Assembly: GCF_030052815.1 (NCBI RefSeq)
Contig: NW_026614704.1
Location: forward strand, 62,001-126,000
Source: Hevea brasiliensis
Lineage: Eukaryota; Streptophyta; Magnoliopsida; Malpighiales; Euphorbiaceae
Direction of reading: 5' to 3'
DNA length: 64,000 nt
Positions 12,001 through 23,361 of this stretch are shown one piece after another (the first letter of the stretch is position 1; each line of letters opens with the position of its first letter). The notes under the pieces were generated by a model. That model did not search any database. It saw nothing but the letters and a program-made list of their open reading frames with translations, and had not been told where the DNA came from. Both the position numbers and the translations under genes were made by a program.

Positions 12001-12910
12001 GACATTTACTGTCTTTCGAATTTAACTATGTTTTGATTATTGAGATTTATTGTGAGATTGTGAAATGAATTTAAACTCTTATTGACATATACTGTCTTTT
12101 GAATTCAACCATGATTTGACTTATTGAAATTTATTGTGATATTGAGAAATGGAGTTTAAATTCTGGTTGACAATTATTGTCTTGAAATTAACTATGGTTT
12201 TAAGTATCCACTATTTACATGACTTATGAATTGTGATTTAAATTGTATTTGGTTAATGTTGTGCACCACTGAGACATTGTCTCAGCGATAGCTTTTTATT
12301 GCTGTCGCAGGTAGACAGACAGACAGTGCAGCAGACTAGGCTGCTAATACCTCCAGCGAGAGATTTTTCGGGTATAACGAGTATACCACATTTTGTATTT
12401 TGTAATGTAATGTATGTTCACTATATGTACATATTGTTGTTGGTTTTGAGCAGTTGTAAATTAAAATTGTACATTGAAGCTGTAAAATAATTGTGAGTTA
12501 TTTTGGCTTGTAAAAATTGTATTATATTTTCTCTATCTCAGTCCTTGAAAAATTACTGTGAATTTGACTTGAGAACTGTGTTGGGTTGAGAAAAATGTTG
12601 AAGTTGAGATTTGGAAATTTATTGAAGTGTTTTTCACAGGTTTTCTGAAGAACTGTTTTATCCAAAATACAGATGGCACTCTGCCAAAATTTTTACAGAA
12701 ATTCCAAATACTCCAAATGTGTTAGTTCTATCACTACAATTTAAAAAGGTTTTTAATACCTGTAAATAGTGCTCACCACTGTAAAAGAAGTAAGAAAGTT
12801 TTTTAAAATCCCTTGTAGTGTATTTAATGGATTATCAGTAGACGGAGTTGGTAATTCATTAGGTATACTACGGGATCATGTTATGCCTTACAGAGGGGTA
12901 GGGTGTGACA
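9010..12910 (+). repeat. Element B 3' LTR
   Basis: Near-identical partner of 2574-6469, with TG...CA ends. The differences are clustered, mainly around 12005-12100 (against 5568-5660) and at the paired hairpins (12269-12308), where this copy keeps well-formed stems. Long-LTR modules begin near 10536. Confidence 0.95.
12269..12308 (+). repeat. Paired hairpins in element B 3' LTR
   Basis: Stem 1 is CTGAG/CTCAG (12269-12285). Stem 2 is GCGATAGC/GCTGTCGC (12285-12308), closed by one U-G wobble as RNA. They share one base, and GTGCACCA lies just upstream. Equivalent pairs occur in A, D, F, G and H. Confidence 0.7.
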
Positions 12911-12915
12911 CAAAC
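12911..12915. repeat. Right target-site duplication of element B (CAAAC)
   Basis: Identical to 2569-2573. Element A sequence resumes immediately after it. Confidence 0.95.
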
Positions 12916-13510
12916 TACACCTCTCTTTCTAGAGGTAATCCTGGCAATTCATCAGGAAACACATCCGGAAAGCCACATGCCGTAGGGATGTCCTTCGGTG
13001 CTGGACTCCTCACTTAGGTGTCTATCACATGTGCCAAGTATGCTTCACCCCCCTTTCTAATCATCCTTCTGGCTAGTGCAGCCGAAATGATATTTGATGG
13101 CAGTAAATGCCTCTCCCCATGTATTACCACATCACTGTATAGAAGGAGACCAAAAGTGACTGTCTTCAGTCTACAGTCAATCATAGCATGATGCCTGGCT
13201 AACCAATCCATGCCCAAGATGATATCATACTCTCTGAAGGGCATTTCAATCAAGTCTGACAAGAAAACATGTCCTTGGATCACCAAAGGATAGTCTCTCT
13301 AAATTCTATTGACCCGGACCTCTTGTCTTAACGGACTAGTTACTAGCACTTCAAAACCCATTTAGACACATGGAACAGTAAGTGAACAGACTATGCTAGC
13401 ACTAACATGTGAATGGGTTGAACCCGGATCAAACAACACAAATAAATCTTGCTCAGAGATAGAAAATGTACCGGCTACAACATCAAAAGTCTCAGCCTCT
13501 TCTTGCTGTC
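12916..13510 (-). pseudogene. Element A protease and linker, decayed
   Basis: The minus-strand frames give the aspartic-protease active-site region VLFDPGSTHSHVSASI (about 13435-13390), then VIQGHVFLSDLIEMPFREYDIILGMDWLARHHAMIDC, which includes the second conserved Ty3 protease motif ILGMDWL. The frame has stops, among them one after KMGFEV-type residues near 13360 and another in the linker beside the B insertion. The catalytic Asp-Pro-Gly-Ser residues are kept, unlike in B. It follows gag directly in a fused gag-pol frame, as in D. Confidence 0.88.
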
Positions 13511-14782
13511 TCATTGAATAAACCCTGACTGAAGCACTCCCTTGTGCCGACTGACCAATTGTGCCCTGACTGCCAGAAGCAGTGCCTCTACCTCTACCTC
13601 TTCCTCTGCCAACAGACTGTGAACCTCTGGGAGCAGGACTCTGAATAGATCCCTCGGTAGTAGTAGGAGCTGGACCATATCTCGAAGATGGAGCACTAGT
13701 GCAGTCTTTAGCTATATGGCCCTTGTCTCCACAGTTAAAGCAGGCTCCAGTGGCCCAATAACATTCCCCCCCATGAATCTTGCCACAAGTCTCACAGAGG
13801 CGGGCAGAATGTGAACCCTTGCTCGACTGCTAACCAGACCAAGGGGGTCTCTGTCCAAAAAATCTGCCCCTACCAAATCTTCCACCTCGACCCCTGCTGG
13901 GTCCACTAAGTTTCTTCTTCTTCCCAGAAGTCCCACCAGAACTCTGTTTTACTGACTTTTCCCCCTTGTCTTTTTCTGATTTCTCAGCTTTCTGTGATTT
14001 TTCTTTCACTAGGGTTGCTTCTGATTCTATTCTTTCCAACTCAAGTGCTTGAGACATGAGCTCTGAGAAGTTGCTGTGTCGAAATCCCACAACTTGCATC
14101 CTTATGCTGGGCTTCAAACCCGTCTCAAATCTCTTACACCTTGCCTTGCTGGTAGTAAGGAGACTTCCAGCATAATGACTTAAGCGGGAGAACTCCCTCT
14201 CATACTCTGCCACCGATCTATTCCCTTGTTTCAAACTTAAAAATTCTTGCAACTTCTGATTAACATATGCATCTGGGATGTATTTGCATGCGAACTCCCC
14301 GATGAAGTCATCCTGTGTCAAGATCGTGGTTCAGCCAAGCTGTGAGGGATGGTCTTCCACCAATCATACGCATCCCCTTGTAGTAGCGACACAGAATATT
14401 CAAACTTCAGTTCATCTTGGCAGTGCAGCTTCTTAAATACTCTGTCCATTCTTTCAAGCCATTGCTCTGCCTCTAAAGGGTCCACTGTACCCTTAAATTC
14501 TACAACCCCATACTTCAATAATTTATCACACTGTCTGGCTGGAGGCAGTGCTTGTACCACAGGTGGTTGGGGTGGAGCTTGAACAGGCATACCGCCAGCC
14601 ATTTGTTGAAACATTGCCGCCATTTGTTGAAACATTGCCGCCATCTACTGTGCGAACTGTGCAAGAAATTGCGGCATTTGCGAGGCTGGGGCTACGGATC
14701 CACTGACTTTCGGTGAAGCTGGGGCTTCCCCTTGTGCCTCAGCTTCAACAGATTGCTCGACTGAGCGATCCCCTTCTTCCAT
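13511..14782 (-). pseudogene. Element A gag, decayed
   Basis: It starts at an ATG (14782-14780, MEEGDRSVEQ). A TAG replaces a Gln codon near 14645, just before MAAMFQQM. A 21-base unit is duplicated at about 14601-14643, adding seven residues (AAMFQQM twice) compared with B. The gag domain follows (FKGTVDPLEAEQWLERMDRV, DWWKTIPHSLAEP), then a frameshift near 14325, a second long stretch (DAYVNQKLQEFLSLKQGNRS to a Lys-rich linker), another shift near 13830, and Cys-rich zinc-knuckle and Gly/Arg-rich sequence. At least one stop and two frame changes make it inactive. Confidence 0.88.
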
Positions 14783-14951
14783 TTCAGTCTGAAGTTAGGG
14801 TATCCCCTGAACAAGTAACACAAGGAGATTTCCCTCCGTTAGTTCAAATTCATGATGTAATGCACTGTATGTAACAAATATGGACATTGAGCAGTTGTAA
14901 TTAACAAGAAAGACATAAATTCTTCAAGTTAAAACATACTTCAAAAATTTT

Positions 14952-14963
14952 GCTCTGATACCA
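14952..14963 (-). promoter_or_regulatory. Primer-binding site of element A (initiator Met tRNA)
   Basis: GCTCTGATACCA on the plus strand is the complement of TGGTATCAGAGC. It lies eight bases inside the 5' LTR edge, the same spacing as in B. Confidence 0.92.
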
Positions 14964-14971
14964 CTAAAACA

Positions 14972-17900
14972 TGTCACACCTTACCCCTCTGTAAGGCATA
15001 ACATGATCCCGTAGATTCTCCTACCGATAACTCATTAAGTACCATACAAGGAATTTTAAAACAATTTTCTTATTTTTGATAAGTGGTGAGCATTTTCTAA
15101 TAGGTATTTAAAACATTTAAATAAAATTAAAACTAGTTAATATTTTTGGTCCATTTTATTTTTGAGCAAATTTTATAAAAATTTTGGCAGAGTTCCATCT
15201 GTATTTTGAGAAAATAGTTTTTCAAATACCTAAAAAAAAGCACTTCCAAAAATTTTCTCAACCACTACTTCAATTTCACAATCACACTCAATCCATTTTA
15301 ACAACTCCACAATCATTTCAATCAATTTCTCAAGTTCAAAATTCAAAAATCCTCAAAATACTAGTAATACATTTCATTCAAATTAAATAAAATAGTTCCA
15401 TTCATATTTCATTAGAGACAAAACAATTTATATTCATCCTTACAAAATTTACAGAAAAAAAAATTACAAACTAAACTTTGTTACAAAGTAAACTTTATTA
15501 CAAGCTTCATACAATTTTTTTTTTGTACAAGCTGATAAATCTTCAATCCTCAGCAGCTCAGTCTACTGCTCCTCTAGTCTCTATATCTGTGACAGCAATA
15601 AAAGCTATCGCTGAGTACTAGGACTCAGTGGTGCACAACATACTAAAATAATCTTTATGCAGAACTTAAATCACATTTATTCAAAAATTTGACTGAACAT
15701 GAGAATTAAATACAAATCATGTATTATGAGATTTTAATCCCAAACAATTTCATTTTAAAGTATCAAATCACATTTCATAAAACCCACAGTTAGATCATGC
15801 CATTCGAAACAAATAGAATCTCAATAGCCAGAGGCTAAAGAGAAATCACATCACAAGGCTAGCTAGCTCAAATATATGGATATCCATTCATATCCTCTTC
15901 TATTGGCACACCTCAACACTTCTCCAGAGAAGGAATCAAAATTCGAAACTAATTACCCCCACTAGTCATGCTAGTGAGGTGTTCAAATATATGGTCATGA
16001 CACTGTGGTTTTAAAACTTATCTTATCAATTTGCTAAACATTGTCATTTCAAATATACACAATAACTTTCAAAAATTTAAATTAAAACTTCATAAATAAT
16101 ATCACAAATAAACTTTCACAATTCAAAGCAAAAGTAAAATACATATTTCATTTACTTTATTAATGAATTTTAAAGCATAGTGATGTTGTGCACAAACCTC
16201 AAGCGAGTTGCCTCTTGGCCTTGACTCGGTTCCTCGGGTTCTTTCCCGGTATTCTTTTCAACTGAAACACATAATTTCACAATGTTTCAGTGCTAAAACT
16301 TAACATAAATCCAAAATAAATTTGGCTTCACTTTTACCTAGCTCTAACGTGCTAAACTCGGCGTTCTTGAAATTTTGTGTTTCGGGTTACTATTTATTAT
16401 ACTATTCAAGTCAAATTATTGACTTTCTAAGGCTTAATAGGTATGGAAAGTCCAACTTCACCCACATATCACATTTTGGTCACTAAATTTGTTGGTTTTA
16501 GTTGTTTATTCAAATTCTAAGTCTTTTAGGTAAATTCGATAAATTTTCAATTTTGGTGTCTAAGGTTGCACTGTTCCATTGGTCACTTTACTGTTGGAAT
16601 TTGGTAAAACTTTCTTCATAGAAAATGTTCCCTATTGTCTTAAGTTTATTCTTCTTTTTGAATCACCCCAATTCGAGTTTTTTAGCTCAAGTTATAGCAA
16701 AAATACAGTTGCTGTTCATGCTGCAGAATTTAGTTCTGCAGATTTATTGTTCCAATTTCGTTCAGCAATTTGATCAAGTTAAGTCCATAATTTGGTCTAA
16801 TTTTCTTCATATGAAATGTTCTACTATGTCTTAGATTTCCATCGGTTCAAGAATCGCCTAAATCAGAGTTTTCTAGAGAGAGTTATAGCCATTCAAACTT
16901 TACTGTTTATATGGCAAATCTACAGTTCTGCAGATTCAGTGACTCAACTTTGCTCAATAATTTGATTGGGTTAATAACATAATTTGTGTTTTTGTTCTTC
17001 ATTAAAGTTTTAAGTATATATATCATCTAATCATTGGTAAAATTTCAGGTAATTTAGATCTTCCTAGCTCAAGTTATGACCAAATTAACAAACACTGTTC
17101 ATTTGGTCAGTTTATACAGGGCAGCCTGCAATTTTCTAACTTTGGTCAATTTATTCATTAGGTTTTGGTCACTTTTTAGGCATACTTCCTAAATGAAAAT
17201 TGTGTCATTTAGTGTCTATTTTCATTCTCAATTGGTCTCATACCAATTGGACTTGTAAAATTTCATTTTTGGTCCCTCAAAGGAAACTTGGTCATGCTAC
17301 ATACCCAATCCGAATTTGGCTTTGATTTAAACACTTCTAACACACTTAATTAGGTCACAAATGACCATTTCTTCCCTTAAACTATGTCAAAGACATCATT
17401 TAGCACTTCTTCACTTTTTTTATCTCTAAACCCTAATGTTCAAAACCCTAATTCATGTCATTTGTTGCATTTAGCTAATTAAACACTTATAAACATGCTC
17501 CCTTAACTCAATTAAGCTTCCTAACATGTTTAGCTCAAACAAATTTATACTTTGTCCAACCAAACCCTAGCTGTCCAAAATTCTATATAATCCCTCAACA
17601 AATTTTCTTTCCATTTTAAGTTTATTTACAAGCTCAATAAGTTATAAATGTAAGAATCAAACTCAAATTATCAAATTTGATTACTAACCTTTTATGTAGA
17701 ATTTTTTTTTCTTCAAAACTTCTTCCTTTCTTTTTCTTTTTGTTGTCAAGCTCCTTCCCAAGTGACTAGAACAAGTTTTTGTGAAGCAAGTATGGGAGAA
17801 GTTGAGGTTTAGTGAGGGTTTCAAAGCTTGGAGACAAGCTTTCATGGAGTTTGCAATGGTGAGGGAGAGAGAGAAGGATGGGAGGCGGCAACTTTGCTTA

Positions 17901-18589
17901 GGAAGAAGACTTTTTCTTTTTTTATTTCTTTTTGTTTTGTTTTTATCCTTATGGAAGACCCAAAAATCCCAATTAAATAAATATATTCAGTATTATTTTT
18001 ATGGCATCATGCATGAAGTCATGCATGATGTCATCACCTTTTGACTTTTCCATTTTCCTCTTTTTTTTTATTTATTTTTCTATTAGTTCTTTAATTTAAT
18101 TCTCGATTGTGAAATTTTTTTTTCTCCGATTTTATTTTACAGTTAGGTCAGGAGTCAGCTCTCGGGGTTAATTGACCAAATTGCCCCTCGCAGGTTCTTT
18201 CCGGTTTGCAAATAATCCAATATTTCTTCAGGCTCCCTGACCTAATTATTTGACTGGCTTAACAGTTCTTTTTCATGATTTTCTCTTTTCCACTGTGTTT
18301 ATAATAGTCCTAAGGATTGTGGCGTCACATTTTACGGTTCAAAATTTGAGTTTAAAACGACTTCATAGTCCTTCCCGAGAAGGTCACCCATCGTTATGAC
18401 TCTCGGCTCGTTTAACTTTTTATGTTCTGTTTTTCTTATTCATACTTAACTAATTGGACATTACTAATTATTTGTGTTTATGGCTTCTCTAGTTGTCTTA
18501 AGTGTGGTTCTAATCTCCTTAATTGTCTGGATCGACTTCGGTCACCGGAACAGTGAAATATACCAGGCTATACAAATAGGGGTGTTACA
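14972..18589 (-). repeat. Element A 5' LTR
   Basis: On the plus strand it runs TGTCACACC...GGGTGTTACA, so on the minus strand TGTAACACCCC...GGTGTGACA. It is a close sister of solo LTR F (both begin TGTAACACCCCTATTTG.ATAGCC). Four degenerate modules are marked by AGTTAT-like motifs at 16690, 16881, 17072 and near 17251 (spacing 191, 191, 179). It has the CAATTGG hairpin at 17229-17250 and paired hairpins near 15590-15628. Confidence 0.93.
15590..15628 (-). repeat. Paired hairpins in element A 5' LTR
   Basis: On the minus strand stem 1 is CTGAG/CTCAG with a loop different from B's. Stem 2 is GCGATAGC/GCTGTCAC, with one mismatch. The position relative to the LTR 3' end matches the other Tekay LTRs. 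Confidence 0.6.
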
Positions 18590-21500
18590 AAAACCTTAAT
18601 TTTGCTCAAAACCCCAATTCTCAAATTTCTAATTATTGCACTAACTTACAATTCAATGTTCTAAGTATTAAATTCATGTCAAAGGCAGCTAGTATACTAA
18701 TTTAATTCAAAGAAAATCATTAAAACCCTAACAAGTCCATGGCTACCAAAATCATGGGGTGTGCATACAAGTGGTTTTCATTTCAATTTCTTGCAATTCT
18801 CAACTTTAATCAACTCCCTAAACATGAATTAAGAGAGAGAGAGAGGAAGATTAAACACTAACCACTTGATGAGCTAATTTCAACTTGTCAAATTTCTTGT
18901 TTTTCTTTTTCTTTTTGGTTGCCTCAAATTGCTCTAGATGCAAGGAGAAATTTTAATGAAATATGTAACACCCCTATTTGCATAGCCTGGTATATTTCAC
19001 TATTTCGGTGGCCGGTGTCGGTATGGACTATTAAGGGGATTAGAACCACACTTAAGACAATTAAATAGGCCATAAATACAAATAATTAGTAATTGTCAAT
19101 TAGTTAAGTATAAATAAGAAAAACAGAACATAAGAAGTTAAACGAGCCGAGAGTCACAGCGATGGGTGACTTCCTGAGGAAGGATTGCGAAGTTAATTTA
19201 AAGTCGAATTTCGAACCGTAAAATGTGACACCGCGGTCCTTAGGACCATTACAAACACAGTGGAAAAGAGAAAATCACAAAAAAGAATTGTTAAGTAGGT
19301 CGAATAATTAGGTCAGAGATCCGGAAGAAATATTCAATTATTTACAAACCGGGTTGAACCGGTGAGGGGCAATTTGGTCAATTAACCCTGAGAGCTGACT
19401 CTTGACCTAACTGTCAAATAAAATCGGAGAAAAGAAAATTTCAGAGTCGGGAATTAAATTAAAGAACTAATGAAAAAGTAAATGAAAAAATAAATGAAAA
19501 AAAAAGAAGGAAAAAAAAGTTGAAAAAGTAATAACATCATGTGGTGACATAAGCATGATGTAATAAATTTTTATTTTTAAAATTTGAAATTTTGGGATAA
19601 TTTCTAACAATTAAAAAGCAAATTAAAAAAAGAAAAAAAATTTTGTCTTCCTTCCTATCTTCAAGCCGTCCACTCTCTCTCTCCCATCTCTTTCATTTCC
19701 TTCATGAAACCTCCATTGAAGCCCACCTAAAGCTCTCTTAAACCCTAAATTTTGCCATGAAATCCCTACATCCCTTAACTAAAACTTGTGTTTAAGCTTT
19801 GATAAGAAGATTGGGAGTAAATAAATCAAGCAAAGTTTGAAGAATTGGAGATATAAATTCTGCTCACTTAAGGTAAGCTAATCCAACCTTTCTTTTTAGT
19901 ATACATGATGGATTTAGGGTGGAAATGGATGAGATTATATGAAGAAATTGGAAAAAATTGCATGATTAGGAAGAGAGGGAATTTTAGCCAGCATGTGTGC
20001 GGGTATGATTTGCATGGTTTGATTGAATTAGAGAGGAATATGAACATCAAAGAGTTGAATGATTATGGTTAAATGCTTTGAATTAGCTAAATGCATTGAA
20101 TTGGTGAACTAGGGTTTTGGACACTTAGGGTTTAGGAGTAAAAAATGTGAAAAATTGTGAAATGATATGTTTGACCTAGTTTGAGGTGAGAAATGGTCAT
20201 TTGAGACCAAATGATGTGTGTTGGAAGTGTTGGAATTGAGTTTAAATTCGGATTGAATGTGGTCATGCTGCTGCCAGCAGGACCAAGGTCCCTTTGAGGG
20301 ACCAAAACTGAAAATTTATAAGTCCAATTGGTATGAGACCAATTGGGAATGAAAATAGACACAAAATGACACAATTTTCATTTAGGAATCATGCCCAAAA
20401 AGTGACCAAAACCTAGTGAACAAATTGACCAAATCCGAATTTTCTCAGTCTGACCTGTACAAAAATGACCAAATAAACAGTGTTTGTTCATTTGCCTATA
20501 ACTTGGGCTAGGTAGGTCTAAATGACCTGAAATTTTACCAGTGGATAGTTGAGATATATACCTAAAACTTTCATGAAGAACACAAACCTAAATTATGCCA
20601 TTAACCAAGTTATTTGGCCACCCAAAGTTGGTAACCTAAAACTGCCAGAACCAGAATTTACCCAGAAATCTGGGTTAAGTCCAATCCGGCAGCCATGATT
20701 CAAATGGCTATAACTTGAGCTAAAAAAACTCCAATTGGAGTGATCCAAAAAGTAGAATAAAGTTAAGACACTAGGGAACATTTTCTATGAAGGAAGTTCT
20801 GCCAAATTCTAACAGAAAAATGACCAATGGAACAGTGCAACTTAAAACTCCAAAACTGAAAATTTACAAATTTGCCTAAAAGACTTAGAACTTCAGTAAA
20901 CAACCAAAACCAACAAATTTAGTGACCAAAATGTGGTATGTGGGTGAAGTTGGAATTCTCATACCTATTAAGCCTTAGAAAGTCAACAAATTGACTTGAA
21001 TAGTATAGTGAATAGTAACTCCAAAACACAAAATTTTAAAGAACGTCGAGTTTAGCACATTAGGGCTAGGTAAAAGTGTAATTAAATTTATTTTTAGATT
21101 TATGCTAAGTTATGATACTGAAACACTGTGAAACTGTGTGTTTCAATGGAAAAGAACACCGGGAAAGAACCCGAGGAATCGAGTCAAGGCTAAGAGGTGA
21201 CTCGCTTAAGGTTTGTGCACAATGTATAATTTTTGTAAATTATCTTCTGCATATTGTTTTGAATAATTTGAAATATTGAATTGTGACATTACTATGATGA
21301 AGTATTTATGATGCTTTTGATTTAAATTGTTAAAAGTTATTTGTGTATATTTGAAATGGCAATGTTTAGTAAATTGTTAAGATAAGTTTTGAAACCACAA
21401 TGTCATGACCATATATTTGAACACCTCACTAGCATGTCTAGTGGGGGTAATCAACTTCGAATTTTGATTCCTTCTCTAGCTGAAGTGTTGAGGTGTGTGC

Positions 21501-23303
21501 CAGTAGAAGAAGAAATTGAATGGATATCCATAAATTTGAGCTAGCTAGCCTTGTGATGTGACTTCTCCTTAGCCTCTGGATATTGAGATTATATTTGTTT
21601 CGAATGGCATGATATAATTGTGGGTTTTATGAAATGTGTTTGCACACTTTGAAATGAACTTGTTTGGATTAAAATCTCATAATTCATGTTTTATATTTAA
21701 TTCTCATGTTCAGTCCATTGTAAAAATGTGATTTAAATTATGCATAAAGATTATTTTAGTATGCTGTGTACCACTTAGTCCTAGTATTCAGTGATAGCTC
21801 TTATTGCTGTCGTAGATTTAGAGACTAGAGGAGCAGCAGAGTGAGCTGCTGAGGATTGTGGAGCGACTTACCTTGAAGTTATATCGGGTATATTTTATAC
21901 CCTGACTGTAGAAATTTATTTTGATGTATGTAGTATATGTAAAAGTATGGACATGTAAAACTGGTCTTGAGCAGTTTGTATAAAGTTAGTAATAAATTTT
22001 AGTTTGGACTTTTCTGATGTAAATTTTTGGTATGATGTATATAAATTATTTTATCCTTAATGAAATATGAATGGAAATATTTTATTTTAATTTAAATGAA
22101 ATTGATTGACAGTATTTTAATGATTACTGAATTTTTGGAAATTGAGAAATGATGATTGTTGAATTTTGAAACTTGAGAAATTGGTTGGGATTGTTGTGGA
22201 GTTGTTGAAATTGTTGAGATAAATTATTAGAAGCGCTTTTTACAGGTATTTGAAGAACTATTATCTCAAAATGTAGACGGCACTCTGCCGAAATTTTTAT
22301 AAAATTTACGAAAAAATAAAATGGGCTAAAAATTTTAACTAGTTTTGAAATTTGAATAAATAATTTTAATACATATTAGAAAATGCTCATCACTTATAAA
22401 AGTAAGAAAATTATTGTAAAATCCCTTGTAGGGTACTTAATGAGTTATCGATAGGTGAAGTTCGGTAGTTTATTAGGTATTCTACGGGATCATGTTATGC
22501 CTTACATAGGGGTAAGGTGTGACAAAATAACTAAGGGGTTTTATGGTGGAATTGAAGGAGAGATAAAGCTTGATTGATGGATTAATGGAGGAAGGGAGAG
22601 AGGAGTGTTTCGGCCTGCTGAAGAAGGAAGGCAAATCTAATTATTTTTCTTTGATTTTTAACTTTTTTAATTGTTTTAAGAAAGCTTGTTGCAATTTAAT
22701 TGGTTGGGGCTTTTATTACACCATGCTAGCATCATATTTATGTCATAAATCTTATTTAAATTTCATTTTTTTGGTTTTCTTCTCCTTTCTTCTTTCTTTA
22801 CTCATTTTTAATAAAATTTTCATCAATATTTATTTATATTTTATGTCATAAAATTAACTTACTTAAATGGACAAGTTGATTAAAAATCATCTCTGAAGGC
22901 AAAATGATCAAAATGCCCTCTGTTTAGCTTAATAAGCTAAAATCATTTGTACCGATTGTTTTAATTTTTCTTGTGTTTTCTTAACAATTTATTATCATCG
23001 AACTCTCAATAATCCCTCTCTGGAGTCCCAGAAATTATTTCACAGGGTTTCCCCATGGGTCTAGGATCGCTAACTATCTTCACATTAGCTTCCCGTTAGG
23101 TCACCCATCGCTGGAGCTATGGCTCATTTAACCTTAGTGCATTTCATTTCTAAAATTTTTCCTACATTTTTCTTACTATTATTTGGGTTATTTATGACTT
23201 CTCACTCTAGTCTAAATTTAGTTCCAGACATTCTGGCTGTCCGGACAGACATTAGTCATCGGAAGAGTAGAATGTACGGACTATCTAAAGTGAGGGCATT
23301 ACA
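18590..23303 (-). repeat. LTR X, minus strand, split by solo LTR F and cut by element A
   Basis: The right edge (23303) reads on the minus strand TGTAATGCCCTCACTTTAG, closely matching the start of solo LTR X2 at 32255. X occupies 22530-23303 and, on the other side of F, 18595-18958. Its remaining 3' part was displaced leftwards by element A. No coding sequence is seen; open frames here are chance frames. The flank beyond its 5' edge is ACCTA; the matching TSD copy would be off-window. Confidence 0.82.
18964..22524 (+). mobile_element. Solo LTR F (Tekay-type), TSD AAATA
   Basis: TGTAACACCCC...GGTGTGACA, 3561 bases, flanked by AAATA at 18959-18963 and 22525-22529. No internal region is present, so it arose by recombination between two LTRs. 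Three modules lie at 20318, 20498 and 20710. The CCAATTGG hairpin is at 20324-20346, and the hairpin pair near 21774-21812 is partly eroded. It is a sister of A's LTR, in the opposite orientation, inserted in LTR X. Confidence 0.93.
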
Positions 23304-23361
23304 ACCTACGCTAGGAGATTAATGGGCTGCTCGACGGTATAGGATGGACCAAGTTCGCCCA

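Larger units (their letters stand above)
2574..12910 (+). mobile_element. Element B: complete, non-autonomous Ty3/gypsy element with gag only (TR-GAG-like)
   Basis: B has matching LTRs of about 3.9 kb (TGTAACACCCC...GGTGTGACA), a perfect CAAAC duplication, a primer site, a polypurine tract and an internal region of about 2.5 kb. The internal region codes for Gag and the first part of a protease, then loses all homology to D's pol. RT, RNase H and integrase are absent rather than decayed. This layout matches the TR-GAG class of plant non-autonomous elements: long LTRs plus a GAG domain, with enzymes supplied in trans. The two LTRs are nearly identical over most of their length, so it is probably among the younger insertions here. 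It lies inside A in the opposite orientation. Confidence 0.95.
1..18589 (-). mobile_element. Element A: Tekay/Del-type Ty3/gypsy retrotransposon, 3' end outside window, split by element B
   Basis: Read on the minus strand, the order is 5' LTR (18589-14972), Met-tRNA primer site (14963-14952), gag, protease, RT, RNase H and integrase, running off the left edge before the 3' LTR. B (2574-12910) interrupts the protease-RT linker. Joining 2573 to 12916 restores linker homology with element D, which confirms the insertion. The domain order with integrase last, the CCHC gag, the roughly 3.6-kb LTR and the Met-tRNA primer site fit the Tekay/Del chromoviruses. The coding part carries many in-frame stops and cannot make a working polyprotein. 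The flank beyond its 5' LTR is AAAAC at 18590-18594; the matching TSD copy is off-window. Superfamily certain, clade likely. Confidence 0.9.
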
